The notes under the pieces were generated by a model. The model did no database searches and was not told the origin of the DNA. It saw only the letters and a list, made by a program, of their open reading frames with translations. Both the position numbers and the translations under genes were made by a program. A stretch of DNA of 58,263 bases, taken from the NCBI GenBank assembly GCA_035536775.1, contig DATLNM010000026.1, positions 1 to 58,263 on the forward strand. The letters run 5' to 3'. The first letter of the stretch is position 1. Every line of letters starts with the position of its first letter. Origin of the DNA: DATLNM01 sp035536775. GTDB lineage: Bacteria > Actinomycetota > CADDZG01 > WHSQ01. Shown here piece after piece: positions 36,322 through 44,094 of this stretch.

Positions 36322-37437
36322 ATGAAGCGTTTCATTGCCCTCATCGCAGGCATGACCTTGCTCCTGGGCGCATGCGGCGGGGACGACGCGGGCACGCCAG
36401 AAGTCAGCGCCGACGCCAAGGCGACGTTCACTTCGGCCGTTCAGGCACTGGCTGAAGGCCCCGGCATCACCGCGACGCTCAGCGTGCTGTCGGACTCGGC
36501 CTCGCTTCAGGCGATGGCTGCCGACGAGGGAGATGAGATGTCGGCCGAAACCGCCGACAAGATCCTTTCCTCGTCGCTGTCGATCTCGGCCAAGAACACC
36601 ACGGATCCGAAGGAAGCGGCATCGCAGATCCTCATCAACATCGCAGGCACCGACGCGTTCGAAGTACGCGTGCTGGGATACAACCTCTTCCTGCGCGCGG
36701 ATGCGCGTTCCATCGCAACGACGTTCGGCCAGGACCCCGCGGGGCTCGACATGTTGGCGCAGCAGGCCGCGGCCGGCGGGATGGGCTTCGTGAAGGACGC
36801 GCTCGACGGCAAGTGGCTCGCCATCGAGGGCCTCGACCAGCTCACCAAGAGCTTGACGGGCCAAGACCCAAGCGCGGCGGCCGCGCAGCAGCAGGAGATG
36901 GTCGACCAGTTCGCGCAGATCCTCAGCGACAGCTCGACGGTGGGCAGCGAGGGTGAGGACGAGTTCGGCGAGCACCTCGTCGCGACGTTCCCACTGCGCG
37001 CCCTGTTCGACAACTTCAAGGAGCTCGTGGCCGGCTCGGGCATCCCCGGGGCCGAGTTCCCAGATTCCGCCGAAGTCCCCGACGAGAGCATCACGCTGGA
37101 TGTCTGGGTCAGGGACGGGAAGGTCACGCAGATCGTCTTCGACTTCATGCAGATCGCTGAGATCGAAGACGAGGAAATCCCCGAGGGTGTCGAGCAGCTC
37201 GGACTCAAGATCGAGCTCGCCGAGTTCGCGGGCACCGTCGAGGAGCCGGCCGACGCGGTCAAGATCGACCCGATGCAGATCATGGGCTTGTTCATGGGGA
37301 TGCCCGGCCCGGACGCAGGTGGTGGCGGGATGGACGACTACTCCTCCGGTTTCCCATGCGAGACGCTCAAGGGCGAGCCGCGTGAGGTGTTGATCCAGTT
37401 CAAAAAGGAGTGCCCTCACCTGCTCAAGAAGAGGTAG
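36322..37437 (+). CDS. Lipoprotein of unknown function
   Basis: 371 residues from ATG 36322 (GAGGCGG upstream). The first 18 residues MKRFIALIAGMTLLLGAC form a lipoprotein signal with lipobox L-L-G-A-C, so C18 is lipidated and the protein is held on the outer face of the membrane. The rest is acidic, rich in Ala, Asp and Glu, with alternating strands and helices and a Gly-rich loop DAGGGGMDDYSS near the end. The pattern is loosely like LppX/LprG-type carriers of actinobacteria but I cannot support a family call. It stands between hemQ and aconitase. Confidence 0.75.
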   Translation: MKRFIALIAGMTLLLGACGGDDAGTPEVSADAKATFTSAVQALAEGPGITATLSVLSDSASLQAMAADEGDEMSAETADKILSSSLSISAKNTTDPKEAASQILINIAGTDAFEVRVLGYNLFLRADARSIATTFGQDPAGLDMLAQQAAAGGMGFVKDALDGKWLAIEGLDQLTKSLTGQDPSAAAAQQQEMVDQFAQILSDSSTVGSEGEDEFGEHLVATFPLRALFDNFKELVAGSGIPGAEFPDSAEVPDESITLDVWVRDGKVTQIVFDFMQIAEIEDEEIPEGVEQLGLKIELAEFAGTVEEPADAVKIDPMQIMGLFMGMPGPDAGGGGMDDYSSGFPCETLKGEPREVLIQFKKECPHLLKKR

Positions 37438-37478
37438 CCAAACTGTCGGGGCGCCGCCGCTCAGTATCATGAGCGGCA

Positions 37479-40262
37479 ATGAGCCCGGCCGTCGCACCTA
37501 CTGATCCCTTCGGGGCCCGCGCCACTCTTCAAACCGGCTCGGGCCCCGTTGGGCTTTTCAGACTCGATGCGTTGACCCGCGAGGGGATCGCCGAACTCGA
37601 CGGCATCCCTGTCGTCGTGAAGATCCTCCTCGAAAACCTGCTGCGCCTGGCCGGGACGCCGTATGCGTCCGAAGAGCAGCTGACGGGCCTCGCCGCGTGG
37701 GGACAGAAGCCTCTGGACGACCGCGAGTTCCCCTTCGCTCCGGCGCGGGTCATCCTTCAGGACTTCACCGGCGTGCCAGCGACCGTCGATCTCGCCGCGA
37801 TGCGCTCCGCGATCGTGCGCGCGGGCGGAGATCCAAGCAAGGTGGACCCCCTTGTCCCCGTGGATCTCGTCATCGACCACTCTGTCCAAGTCGACGCGTT
37901 CGGTTCTGAACGCGCCTACACGATCAACGTCGAGCGCGAGTACGAACGCAACCATGAGCGCTACTCACTGTTGCGGTGGGCACAGCAGGCATTCGCCGGG
38001 TTCCGGGTCGTGCCCCCGGGGATGGGGATCGTGCACCAGGTCAATCTCGAGCACCTCGGGACCGTGGTCGCGATAACCGATCTCGATGGGACCGTCGCGA
38101 TCCCCGACACGCTCGTTGGGACCGACTCGCACACGACGATGATCAACGGGCTCGGCGTCCTTGGGTGGGGTGTCGGAGGCATCGAGGCCGAGGCCGCGCT
38201 GCTCGGTCAGCCGCTGCCGCTCGTCACACCCAAGGTGGTCGGCTTCCGGTTAAACGGATCGCTGCAGACCGGCGTCACCGCTACCGACCTTGTGCTGACC
38301 GTGACGGAGCAGCTGCGCGCCCACGGCGTCGTTGGCAAGTTCGTCGAGTTCTACGGAGCGGGATTGTCCAGTCTCGGTGTTGCCGACAGAGCGACGCTCG
38401 GGAACATGTCGCCCGAGTTCGGCTCGACCGCCGCGTTCTTCCCGGTGGATCAACAAACACTCGCGTACCTACGACTTACGGGGCGGAGTGAAGAGCTCAT
38501 CGACCTCGTCGAGCGCTACGCGAAGGAACAAGGGATGTTTCGCACGGACGAGACCCCCGATCCCATATTCACCGAGACACTCGAGCTCGACCTCGCGTCG
38601 GTCGAGCCTAGCCTCGCCGGCCCACGTCGCCCCCAAGACCGAGTGCCGCTGGGGCGCGTCTGGAAGAGTTTCACCGATGTGTACTCGGGCGAGGTCGCGG
38701 CCGGGAACTCCGGGGTGAATGTCCAGATCGCGCGCATGGTTGGCGAAGGAGGCGGGGCCTCGACCGCAGCAGGAAGCACCGCCCCCGCCACTACGAGCGA
38801 TCCATCCGAAACAGCGACACTTCAAGCCGGCGATGAGACGGTCGTTCTCAGGCACGGCAGCGTTGTCATCGCGGCGATCACCAGCTGCACGAACACATCG
38901 AATCCTTCTGTGATGCTCGCGGCGGGGCTGCTCGCGAAGAAGGCTGTCGATGCCGGACTCACGACGAAGCCGTGGGTCAAGACGAGCCTCGCGCCGGGGT
39001 CGAGGGTCGTGACGGAGTATCTCGAAGCGGCCGGCTTGCTGTCCTACCTCGAAAAGCTGCGATTCCATGTCGTGGGCTACGGCTGCACGACATGCATCGG
39101 CAACTCCGGCCCGCTGGACGCGCCGGTGGCGGAAGCGATCGACGAGCACGATCTGGCCGTCGTCTCGGTCTTGTCGGGGAATCGCAACTTCGAGGGACGC
39201 ATCCACCCTCAGGTCAAGGCGAGCTACCTCGCGTCGCCGCCACTGTGCGTCGCGTTCGCGCTTGCTGGAACGGCCGACATCGACATGACTTTGGATCCCC
39301 TTGGCGAGGGGGCTGACGGTAAGCCGGTCTACCTCGCCGACATCTGGCCCACCAACGAAGAGATCCAAGCCGCGTTGGTCTCCGTGCGCGCCGAGCAGTT
39401 CACGACGGAGTATGCAAAGGTCTTCGAAGGCGACGAGCACTGGAAGCAGCTGCCGTCTCCGACCGGCGCGAACTACGACTGGGACCCGGAGTCGAGCTAC
39501 GTGCGCGAACCACCGTTCTTTACGGATCTCGCCGAGCCGGACGATCCCCCGGACATCGTCGACGCGCGTGTGCTGTGCATCGTCGGTGATTCCGTGACCA
39601 CGGACCACATCTCGCCTGCGGGCGCGATTGCTCCGAGCTCCCCCGCCGGCAAGTACCTCGTGTCGTTAGGCATCGAGCCACGCGACTTCAACAGCTACGG
39701 CTCGCGCCGCGGCAACCACGAGGTCATGATCAGAGGGACGTTCGCGAATATCCGCTTCCGCAACCAGCTCGCCGACGGCAAAGAGGGCGGTTGGACCAAG
39801 CTGCTGCCCGAGGGCGAGGTCGTACCGATCTACGACGCCGCAGTTGCATACGCCGAGCGCGGCACTCCATTGGTCATCTTCGCCGGCAAGGAATACGGGT
39901 CGGGAAGCTCACGCGACTGGGCCGCGAAGGGACCGGCGCTGCTCGGCGTAAGAGCAGTGATCGCCGAGAGCTTCGAGCGCATCCACCGAAGCAACCTTGT
40001 CGGGATGGGCATCCTGCCTCTGCAGTTCCTGCCTGGTGAATCGGCCGTGTCGCTCGGATTGACCGGCGAGGAGATCTTCACCATCGCCGGCATCGCCGGC
40101 GGCGTGGAGCCGCACGCCGACCTGGGCGTGACGGCACGCCGCGCAGATGGCACGACAACGCAGTTCATCGTTGAATGCCGCATCGATTCAGACGTCGAGG
40201 TGGAGTACTACCGCAACGGTGGCGTACTACAGATGGTGCTGCGCCGCATGCTCGCCGGCTAG
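37479..40262 (+). CDS. acnA: Aconitate hydratase (AcnA/IRP type)
   Basis: TCA-cycle enzyme, citrate to isocitrate. 927 residues. Cluster cysteines are present in ITSCTNTSNP and YGCTTCIGNSGPL; HQVNLEHLGTVV, GTDSHTTMINGLGVLGWGVGG and the C-terminal swivel domain FAGKEYGSGSSRDWAAKGP are intact. TATCAT lies eight bases before the ATG, without a ribosome binding site. A low-complexity insert (GEGGGASTAAGSTAPATTS, about residues 425-445) separates domains, as in other actinobacterial aconitases. Its TAG stop shares the palindrome CTAG with the stop of the convergent HNH gene. Confidence 0.97.
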   Translation: MSPAVAPTDPFGARATLQTGSGPVGLFRLDALTREGIAELDGIPVVVKILLENLLRLAGTPYASEEQLTGLAAWGQKPLDDREFPFAPARVILQDFTGVPATVDLAAMRSAIVRAGGDPSKVDPLVPVDLVIDHSVQVDAFGSERAYTINVEREYERNHERYSLLRWAQQAFAGFRVVPPGMGIVHQVNLEHLGTVVAITDLDGTVAIPDTLVGTDSHTTMINGLGVLGWGVGGIEAEAALLGQPLPLVTPKVVGFRLNGSLQTGVTATDLVLTVTEQLRAHGVVGKFVEFYGAGLSSLGVADRATLGNMSPEFGSTAAFFPVDQQTLAYLRLTGRSEELIDLVERYAKEQGMFRTDETPDPIFTETLELDLASVEPSLAGPRRPQDRVPLGRVWKSFTDVYSGEVAAGNSGVNVQIARMVGEGGGASTAAGSTAPATTSDPSETATLQAGDETVVLRHGSVVIAAITSCTNTSNPSVMLAAGLLAKKAVDAGLTTKPWVKTSLAPGSRVVTEYLEAAGLLSYLEKLRFHVVGYGCTTCIGNSGPLDAPVAEAIDEHDLAVVSVLSGNRNFEGRIHPQVKASYLASPPLCVAFALAGTADIDMTLDPLGEGADGKPVYLADIWPTNEEIQAALVSVRAEQFTTEYAKVFEGDEHWKQLPSPTGANYDWDPESSYVREPPFFTDLAEPDDPPDIVDARVLCIVGDSVTTDHISPAGAIAPSSPAGKYLVSLGIEPRDFNSYGSRRGNHEVMIRGTFANIRFRNQLADGKEGGWTKLLPEGEVVPIYDAAVAYAERGTPLVIFAGKEYGSGSSRDWAAKGPALLGVRAVIAESFERIHRSNLVGMGILPLQFLPGESAVSLGLTGEEIFTIAGIAGGVEPHADLGVTARRADGTTTQFIVECRIDSDVEVEYYRNGGVLQMVLRRMLAG

Positions 40263-41641
40263 TCCGGCCTCGCGCGCGCCGGACGCGCACGCTCCGATCT
40301 CACCCCCGGCACTTCGAGCAAGCTCCCATCGGGACGGAACCACCTCGTCTCTCCCGTCCGGACGTTGAGCGTGACGTTCCACGCGAGCTCGTGGAGCAGC
40401 TTGTGGTGGAACGGACACACCATGATGAGGTTGTCGGTCTGCGTCGGCCCATGCGGCCAGTGAACGATGTGGTGACAATCCATGAAGCGGCACCCGTGGC
40501 ACCCGGGGAACGCGCAGCGCCCATCTCGGTGATAGACCGCACGGCGCACGTAGCCCGGCGGCGAGTACCTCGAGTGACCGACCCCGACCGCTTGGTCCTC
40601 GCCGTTCTCGAGCACCGGTTGGATGCGTGCGTCACAGCTCATGCGCCGAAGCGTCTCGGGGTGGATGACCCCTCCGCCTTCGATCTGCCCGCCGATCGTG
40701 TCGGAGGCGAACGCCTCGAGCGGCGCGAACACGACGAGCTCGGTCCCGGCGCGCCGTGAGATATCCGCTTCGGCGGCACGCTTCAGGACCTCGTCGTCGC
40801 AGCAACCGGCGTCCGCATGCACACCTGAACCCGCTCCGGGTGTTGCGAAACCAGAGAGGCCGCTCAGCGCCATGAGGTAGAGGGCATCGGCGCGCCTGCG
40901 ATCGAGACCGTCACCGGCATCGAACCAGCCGGGCTCCTCTTCACCGGGGAGGATCGGGATGACATCGCGCGCGATGCGGTCGAGAGCGGTAGCGATGACT
41001 GCTCCTTGATCGGCGGGCATCCGCCCGGCGAAGCCCATCTGGCCGTCGAGCTCGAGCCAGTGGCGGAAGAAGCGGTCGTGGATCGCCTCGGCGGCCTCTT
41101 CCTTGGGAGGCTGGTTCTCGCGCTCGGCACGCTTGCGCACCGCCGAGACCGTCGAACGGTAGGCCCAGCGCAGGAGCTTGGCTTCGTTGGCGGGCGTCGC
41201 GATCCGCACGAGGTCGAGCATCTTGTCCAAGCTCAGCTCGCCCGAGGAGAAGGCCTCGGAGGTCAGCGGTAAACGCTTGAGCGCGTGCGCCGCGAACAGC
41301 CATCGCCCTGCGGCCCACCTGGTGATGCCGAACTGAGCCGCGACCCACCCGGGCATGTCGCGCGCCCCGTCGTATTCGTCGGGCTCGATGACCTCGGTGC
41401 CGTCAACCGACAGCTCGCCCCATATGAACGGGTCGTCGCAGTCGGCGAGATCCACGAGCATCTCGAACTGGGCGCGCCCCATGGCCGCGCGCGACCCCTT
41501 GAGCTTGGCGATGCGCCGTTCGCGCTCGCGCAGGAGGTCCGGGTCGGGCGCGCTCCTAAAGAAGTCCGATGCGAGGCGCGAGCGAGGACGACGCGAAGAC
41601 TGCGTGTGCTTCTCGGGCTTACTTTGAACATCGAGGTACAT
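40259..41641 (-). CDS. HNH endonuclease with DUF222 (13E12-repeat family)
   Basis: 460 residues. The N-terminal two thirds form the helical DUF222 domain (for example ITRWAAGRWLFAAHALKRLP and GQMGFAGRMPADQGAVIATAL). The C-terminal HNH nuclease starts at C376: CAFPGCHGC, then CHHIVHWPHGPTQTDNL with the catalytic His pair (H390, H391) and MVCPFHHKLLHE. Both zinc and catalytic residues look intact. The start is ATG 41641 with GGAG upstream. Transcription probably begins near 41739 from a promoter carrying a LexA box in its spacer, so induction by DNA damage is expected. There are no flanking repeats to mark it as mobile here. Confidence 0.9.
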   Translation of the reverse strand: MYLDVQSKPEKHTQSSRRPRSRLASDFFRSAPDPDLLRERERRIAKLKGSRAAMGRAQFEMLVDLADCDDPFIWGELSVDGTEVIEPDEYDGARDMPGWVAAQFGITRWAAGRWLFAAHALKRLPLTSEAFSSGELSLDKMLDLVRIATPANEAKLLRWAYRSTVSAVRKRAERENQPPKEEAAEAIHDRFFRHWLELDGQMGFAGRMPADQGAVIATALDRIARDVIPILPGEEEPGWFDAGDGLDRRRADALYLMALSGLSGFATPGAGSGVHADAGCCDDEVLKRAAEADISRRAGTELVVFAPLEAFASDTIGGQIEGGGVIHPETLRRMSCDARIQPVLENGEDQAVGVGHSRYSPPGYVRRAVYHRDGRCAFPGCHGCRFMDCHHIVHWPHGPTQTDNLIMVCPFHHKLLHELAWNVTLNVRTGETRWFRPDGSLLEVPGVRSERARPARARPD

Positions 41642-41745
41642 GCGCGCTCCATCTCTCAGCGAAGTGCTACGGCGCGAGTCCGACCGTGGCCGGTCGCTCC
41701 GTAGACCTCACGAGGGGGCGCGGACCCCTTCGCTTGTCTCCCAGA

Positions 41746-41774
41746 ATTCTATAGAACATATGTTCGATAGTCAA
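41746..41774 (-). promoter_or_regulatory. SOS promoter: LexA box inside the -35/-10 spacer
   Basis: Minus strand: TTGACT (41769-41774), 17 bases, TAGAAT (41746-41751). The spacer contains TCGAAC-ATAT-GTTCTA (41752-41767), which matches the Gram-positive/actinobacterial LexA consensus TCGAAC-N4-GTTCGA except for one base; the inner GAACATATGTTC is a perfect palindrome. A repressor bound here would cover the RNA polymerase site of the HNH gene. The divergent gene at 41829 starts 62 bases away and might also be affected. Confidence 0.8.
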
Positions 41775-41828
41775 GGCTCTTTCGCAGTGAGAGGCGGATG
41801 ACAGGTACACGCCAAATAGTCTGCGGCG

Positions 41829-42194
41829 ATGAGCGGCACCTGGGAGGCTCCGCTACTGATTGGCGTGCTCCCCGAAATTGCGAGTGAACTCGAGACAGCG
41901 CTAGAGAAACAGGGCGATCCGGATCTAGCCACTCAGATCCGTGGTCTACGGATCGAGTCGCTCTGTGGTTGTGATGATGAATTTTGTGGGTCTTTCCACG
42001 CCAGAGGGGACCAGAAGTACCCATGGTCCGACGTCGGCGACCTCCGATCCGTCGCGGTGGAGGTCGCCGGGATTGTTGTTCTGGACGTCGTGGCCGGAAC
42101 TATTCGATATGTGGAAGTCATCGACCGCCCTGAAGTGCGCAAAGAACTGCGCTCAGCTGTTCCGCGCCGCCGCACTGATCCCCGACTCCCCTAG
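41829..42194 (+). CDS. Conserved hypothetical protein with a C-x-C-x4-C motif
   Basis: 121 residues. SLCGCDDEFCGSFH (C46, C48, C53) is a compact cysteine motif that could bind metal, followed by beta strands (VAVEVAGIVVLDVVAGTIRYVEVIDRP) ending in a basic tail. Similar small proteins with this cysteine pattern exist as uncharacterised actinobacterial families, by my recollection. TAGTCT lies exactly six bases before the ATG and there is no ribosome binding site, so it should be leaderless. Base composition is less GC-rich than the neighbours, which may mark recent acquisition. Function unknown. Confidence 0.7.
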   Translation: MSGTWEAPLLIGVLPEIASELETALEKQGDPDLATQIRGLRIESLCGCDDEFCGSFHARGDQKYPWSDVGDLRSVAVEVAGIVVLDVVAGTIRYVEVIDRPEVRKELRSAVPRRRTDPRLP

Positions 42195-42305
42195 CCATCT
42201 CACTCTGTACGCGGCCTGATGCACTAGCTTGATCTTGCAGTGACCCGGCCGCGAGCGTTCCGGCGCGAGCCGCCTTACCTAGCCCACGCGAAGTCTGGAA
42301 AGAGT

Positions 42306-42324
42306 GCGACGGCGAAGCCGTCGC
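42306..42324 (-). terminator. Terminator of the ribosomal block (after rpsI)
   Basis: Minus-strand GCGACGGC-TTC-GCCGTCGC, a perfect 8-bp stem with a tight loop, followed by ACTCTTTCC. It lies five bases after the rpsI stop codon. The rest of the 135-bp gap towards 42195 shows no gene. Confidence 0.75.
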
Positions 42325-42329
42325 GTCGA

Positions 42330-42722
42330 CTAACGCTTGCTGTACTGAGGTGCTTTGCGCGCCTTCTTGAGGCCGTACTTGCGACGCTCCTTCTCGCGCG
42401 CGTCGCGCGTCAGGAAGCCGGCCTTCTTGAGGGTGGGTCGCAGGTCGGGGTCGAGCTCGAGGAGCAGCTTCGAGATCGCGTGGCGCAGCGCGCCGGCTTG
42501 CCCCGACACTCCGCCGCCTTCGATCTTGGCGATGATGTCGTAGCGGCCCTCGGTCTCGGTGATGCGCAGCGGCTCCGTGATGATCATGCGGTGCGTCGCG
42601 CTCGGGAAGTAGTCCTCCATCGGACGTCCGTTGATCTCCCAGCGTCCGGTACCCGGCGATAGCCGCGCACGGCAGACCGCTTCCTTGCGGCGCCCTGTTG
42701 CCCGCGCGAGTGCCTCAGCCAC
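42330..42722 (-). CDS. rpsI: 30S ribosomal protein S9
   Basis: 130 residues from GTG 42722, with GGAGGT upstream inside the end of rplM (8-bp overlap). ATGRRKEAVCRARLSPG, SGQAGALRHAISKLLLE and the C-terminal KYGLKKARKAPQYSKR, whose last residues reach the P-site tRNA, are canonical. Last gene of the ribosomal block. Confidence 0.97.
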   Translation of the reverse strand: MAEALARATGRRKEAVCRARLSPGTGRWEINGRPMEDYFPSATHRMIITEPLRITETEGRYDIIAKIEGGGVSGQAGALRHAISKLLLELDPDLRPTLKKAGFLTRDAREKERRKYGLKKARKAPQYSKR

Positions 42723-43206
42723 CGGTTACCTCCTCGATCGTGTGTGCTTGCTCGGGGTGCTTCGGCGCTGCGACCGGCTTGAGGTCGAGCGGCTTAGGGT
42801 TCTGCGCGCCATGCGGATGATCCGTACCGGCGTACACCTTCAACTTCTTAAGCATCGCGCGGCCGAGCTTGTTGCTGGGCAGCATGCCCTTGACGGCCTT
42901 CTCGATAGCGACGTCGGGTCGTGACGCCATCAGCTTGGTGTAGTTGATCTCGCTGAGGCCGCCGGGGTAGCCCGAGTGGCGGTAGTACTTCTTCTGCTGG
43001 AGCTTGTTGCCGGTCAGCGCGACCTTGGACGCGTTGACGATCACCACGTGATCGCCGGTGTCGAGGTGCGGGCTGTACGACGGCTTGTGCTTGCCGCGCA
43101 GGCGTTGAGCGACCTCGGACGCGAGCCGGCCCAGGACGACGCCCTCGGCGTCGACGAGCCACCACTCGCGCGTGATGTCATCCGGCTTCGTTACATGGGT
43201 CTTCAT
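42715..43206 (-). CDS. rplM: 50S ribosomal protein L13
   Basis: 163 residues, slightly longer than the typical 142-147 because of a C-terminal extension (from LKPVAAPKH on). Core motifs WWLVDAEGVVLGRLAS, GDHVVIVNASKVALTGNK and GMLPSNKLGRAMLKKLKVYAG are present. It is transcribed with rpsI from its own promoter (43305-43333), and its 92-base leader contains a hairpin. Confidence 0.97.
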   Translation of the reverse strand: MKTHVTKPDDITREWWLVDAEGVVLGRLASEVAQRLRGKHKPSYSPHLDTGDHVVIVNASKVALTGNKLQQKKYYRHSGYPGGLSEINYTKLMASRPDVAIEKAVKGMLPSNKLGRAMLKKLKVYAGTDHPHGAQNPKPLDLKPVAAPKHPEQAHTIEEVTGG

Positions 43207-43242
43207 AACGTCCTCGAGTTCGATTGGCCTCAGGCCCGCGGT

Positions 43243-43263
43243 TTGTAGGAGCCCGGGCTACAA
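43243..43263 (-). promoter_or_regulatory. Hairpin in the rplM leader
   Basis: Minus-strand TTGTAG, then an inner CCCGGG, then CTACAA: an imperfect stem-loop about 35 bases before the rplM start codon and downstream of the mapped promoter. The position suits an autogenous ribosomal-protein leader, but I cannot match it to a described class. Confidence 0.4.
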
Positions 43264-43304
43264 GGGGTTTCCGGGGCGGCCGTAGGTCGCGCCGGAGAAA
43301 GAGC

Positions 43305-43333
43305 AGGATAACGGCCCTCCCAGGGGGGGTCAA
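43305..43333 (-). promoter_or_regulatory. rplM-rpsI promoter
   Basis: TTGACC (43328-43333), 17 bases, TATCCT (43305-43310) on the minus strand. The -35 box overlaps the truA stop codon, so the L13-S9 pair has its own promoter within the block. Confidence 0.75.
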
Positions 43334-44094
43334 ACGACCCTCGGAGAGCTCCATCCCTCGTCGTACTCGACGGCGACAAGGCAGAGGGCGTGGGGAGGGG
43401 CGACGACCCCCGCGGCGCCTCGATCCCGTGCTGCCAGGATCCCCGGCATCTCATCCGGATCCCGCTTGCCCACCCCGACCTCGAGGAGGGTGCCCGCAAG
43501 CGCCCGCACCATCTGCTGGATGAAGGCGTTGGCCCGGGCGACGATCCGGATCACGTCCCCGCTCCTGGTGCAGCTGAGCTCGAAAAGGGTGCGGGTCGGG
43601 GGCGTGCCTTCGGCGACCCGGCCGAACGAGCTGAAATCGTGCGAGCCGAGGAGATGCCCGGCACCCTCCTGCATGGCGGCGACATCCAGGGGCAGAGGGT
43701 GCCACAGCGCCACTTTGGACAGCCACGGGTCGGGGGCCGGGCGCTCCAAGACCGCGTAGATGTATGTGCGGGACAGAGCCGAGAACCGGGCGTGGAAGCC
43801 GGGATCCGCAGGGCGCGCATCCGTGACCACGATCGAAGGTCCGCAGATGCGGTTAACGGCATCGCGAACGGTCGGGATATCGAGGGAATCCGGCGCGTCC
43901 GGCCACGACACCACCTGTCCGATCGCATGGACACCGGCGTCGGTGCGGCCGGCCACAAAGGTCCGAACGGGTGCACCCTGCGCGAAGCGACCGAGCGCGG
44001 CCTCGAGCTCTCCTTGGACCGTTCGTTGGTCCGCCTGACGGGCGTAGCCGCGGAACGGAGCGCCGTCGTAAGCGAGGTCGAGCCGGAGGTTCAG
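43330..44094 (-). CDS. truA: tRNA pseudouridine(38-40) synthase TruA (probable CTG start)
   Basis: 254 residues. The frame aligns with the family from its very first strand: LNLRLDLAYDGAPFRGYARQ, then RTVQGELEAALG, the catalytic Asp in AGRTDAGVHA, and SALSRTYIYAV. The only codon at the expected start is CTG (44094-44092), overlapping the rplQ TGA; no ATG, GTG or TTG occurs in frame until GTG 43956, which lies just before the catalytic motif and would delete the first 46 residues. I therefore call CTG. The C-terminal half (NAFIQQMVRALAGTLLEVG) is complete. Confidence 0.85.
   Translation of the reverse strand: MNLRLDLAYDGAPFRGYARQADQRTVQGELEAALGRFAQGAPVRTFVAGRTDAGVHAIGQVVSWPDAPDSLDIPTVRDAVNRICGPSIVVTDARPADPGFHARFSALSRTYIYAVLERPAPDPWLSKVALWHPLPLDVAAMQEGAGHLLGSHDFSSFGRVAEGTPPTRTLFELSCTRSGDVIRIVARANAFIQQMVRALAGTLLEVGVGKRDPDEMPGILAARDRGAAGVVAPPHALCLVAVEYDEGWSSPRVV

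Noticed and set aside
40259..41641. HNH gene as part of an insertion element, group II intron or prophage
   Set aside because: No terminal repeats, no target duplication, no reverse transcriptase, integrase or phage genes nearby.
42195..42329. A tRNA or small RNA in the gap before rpsI
   Set aside because: Only the terminator hairpin folds convincingly; no cloverleaf or conserved T-loop is present.
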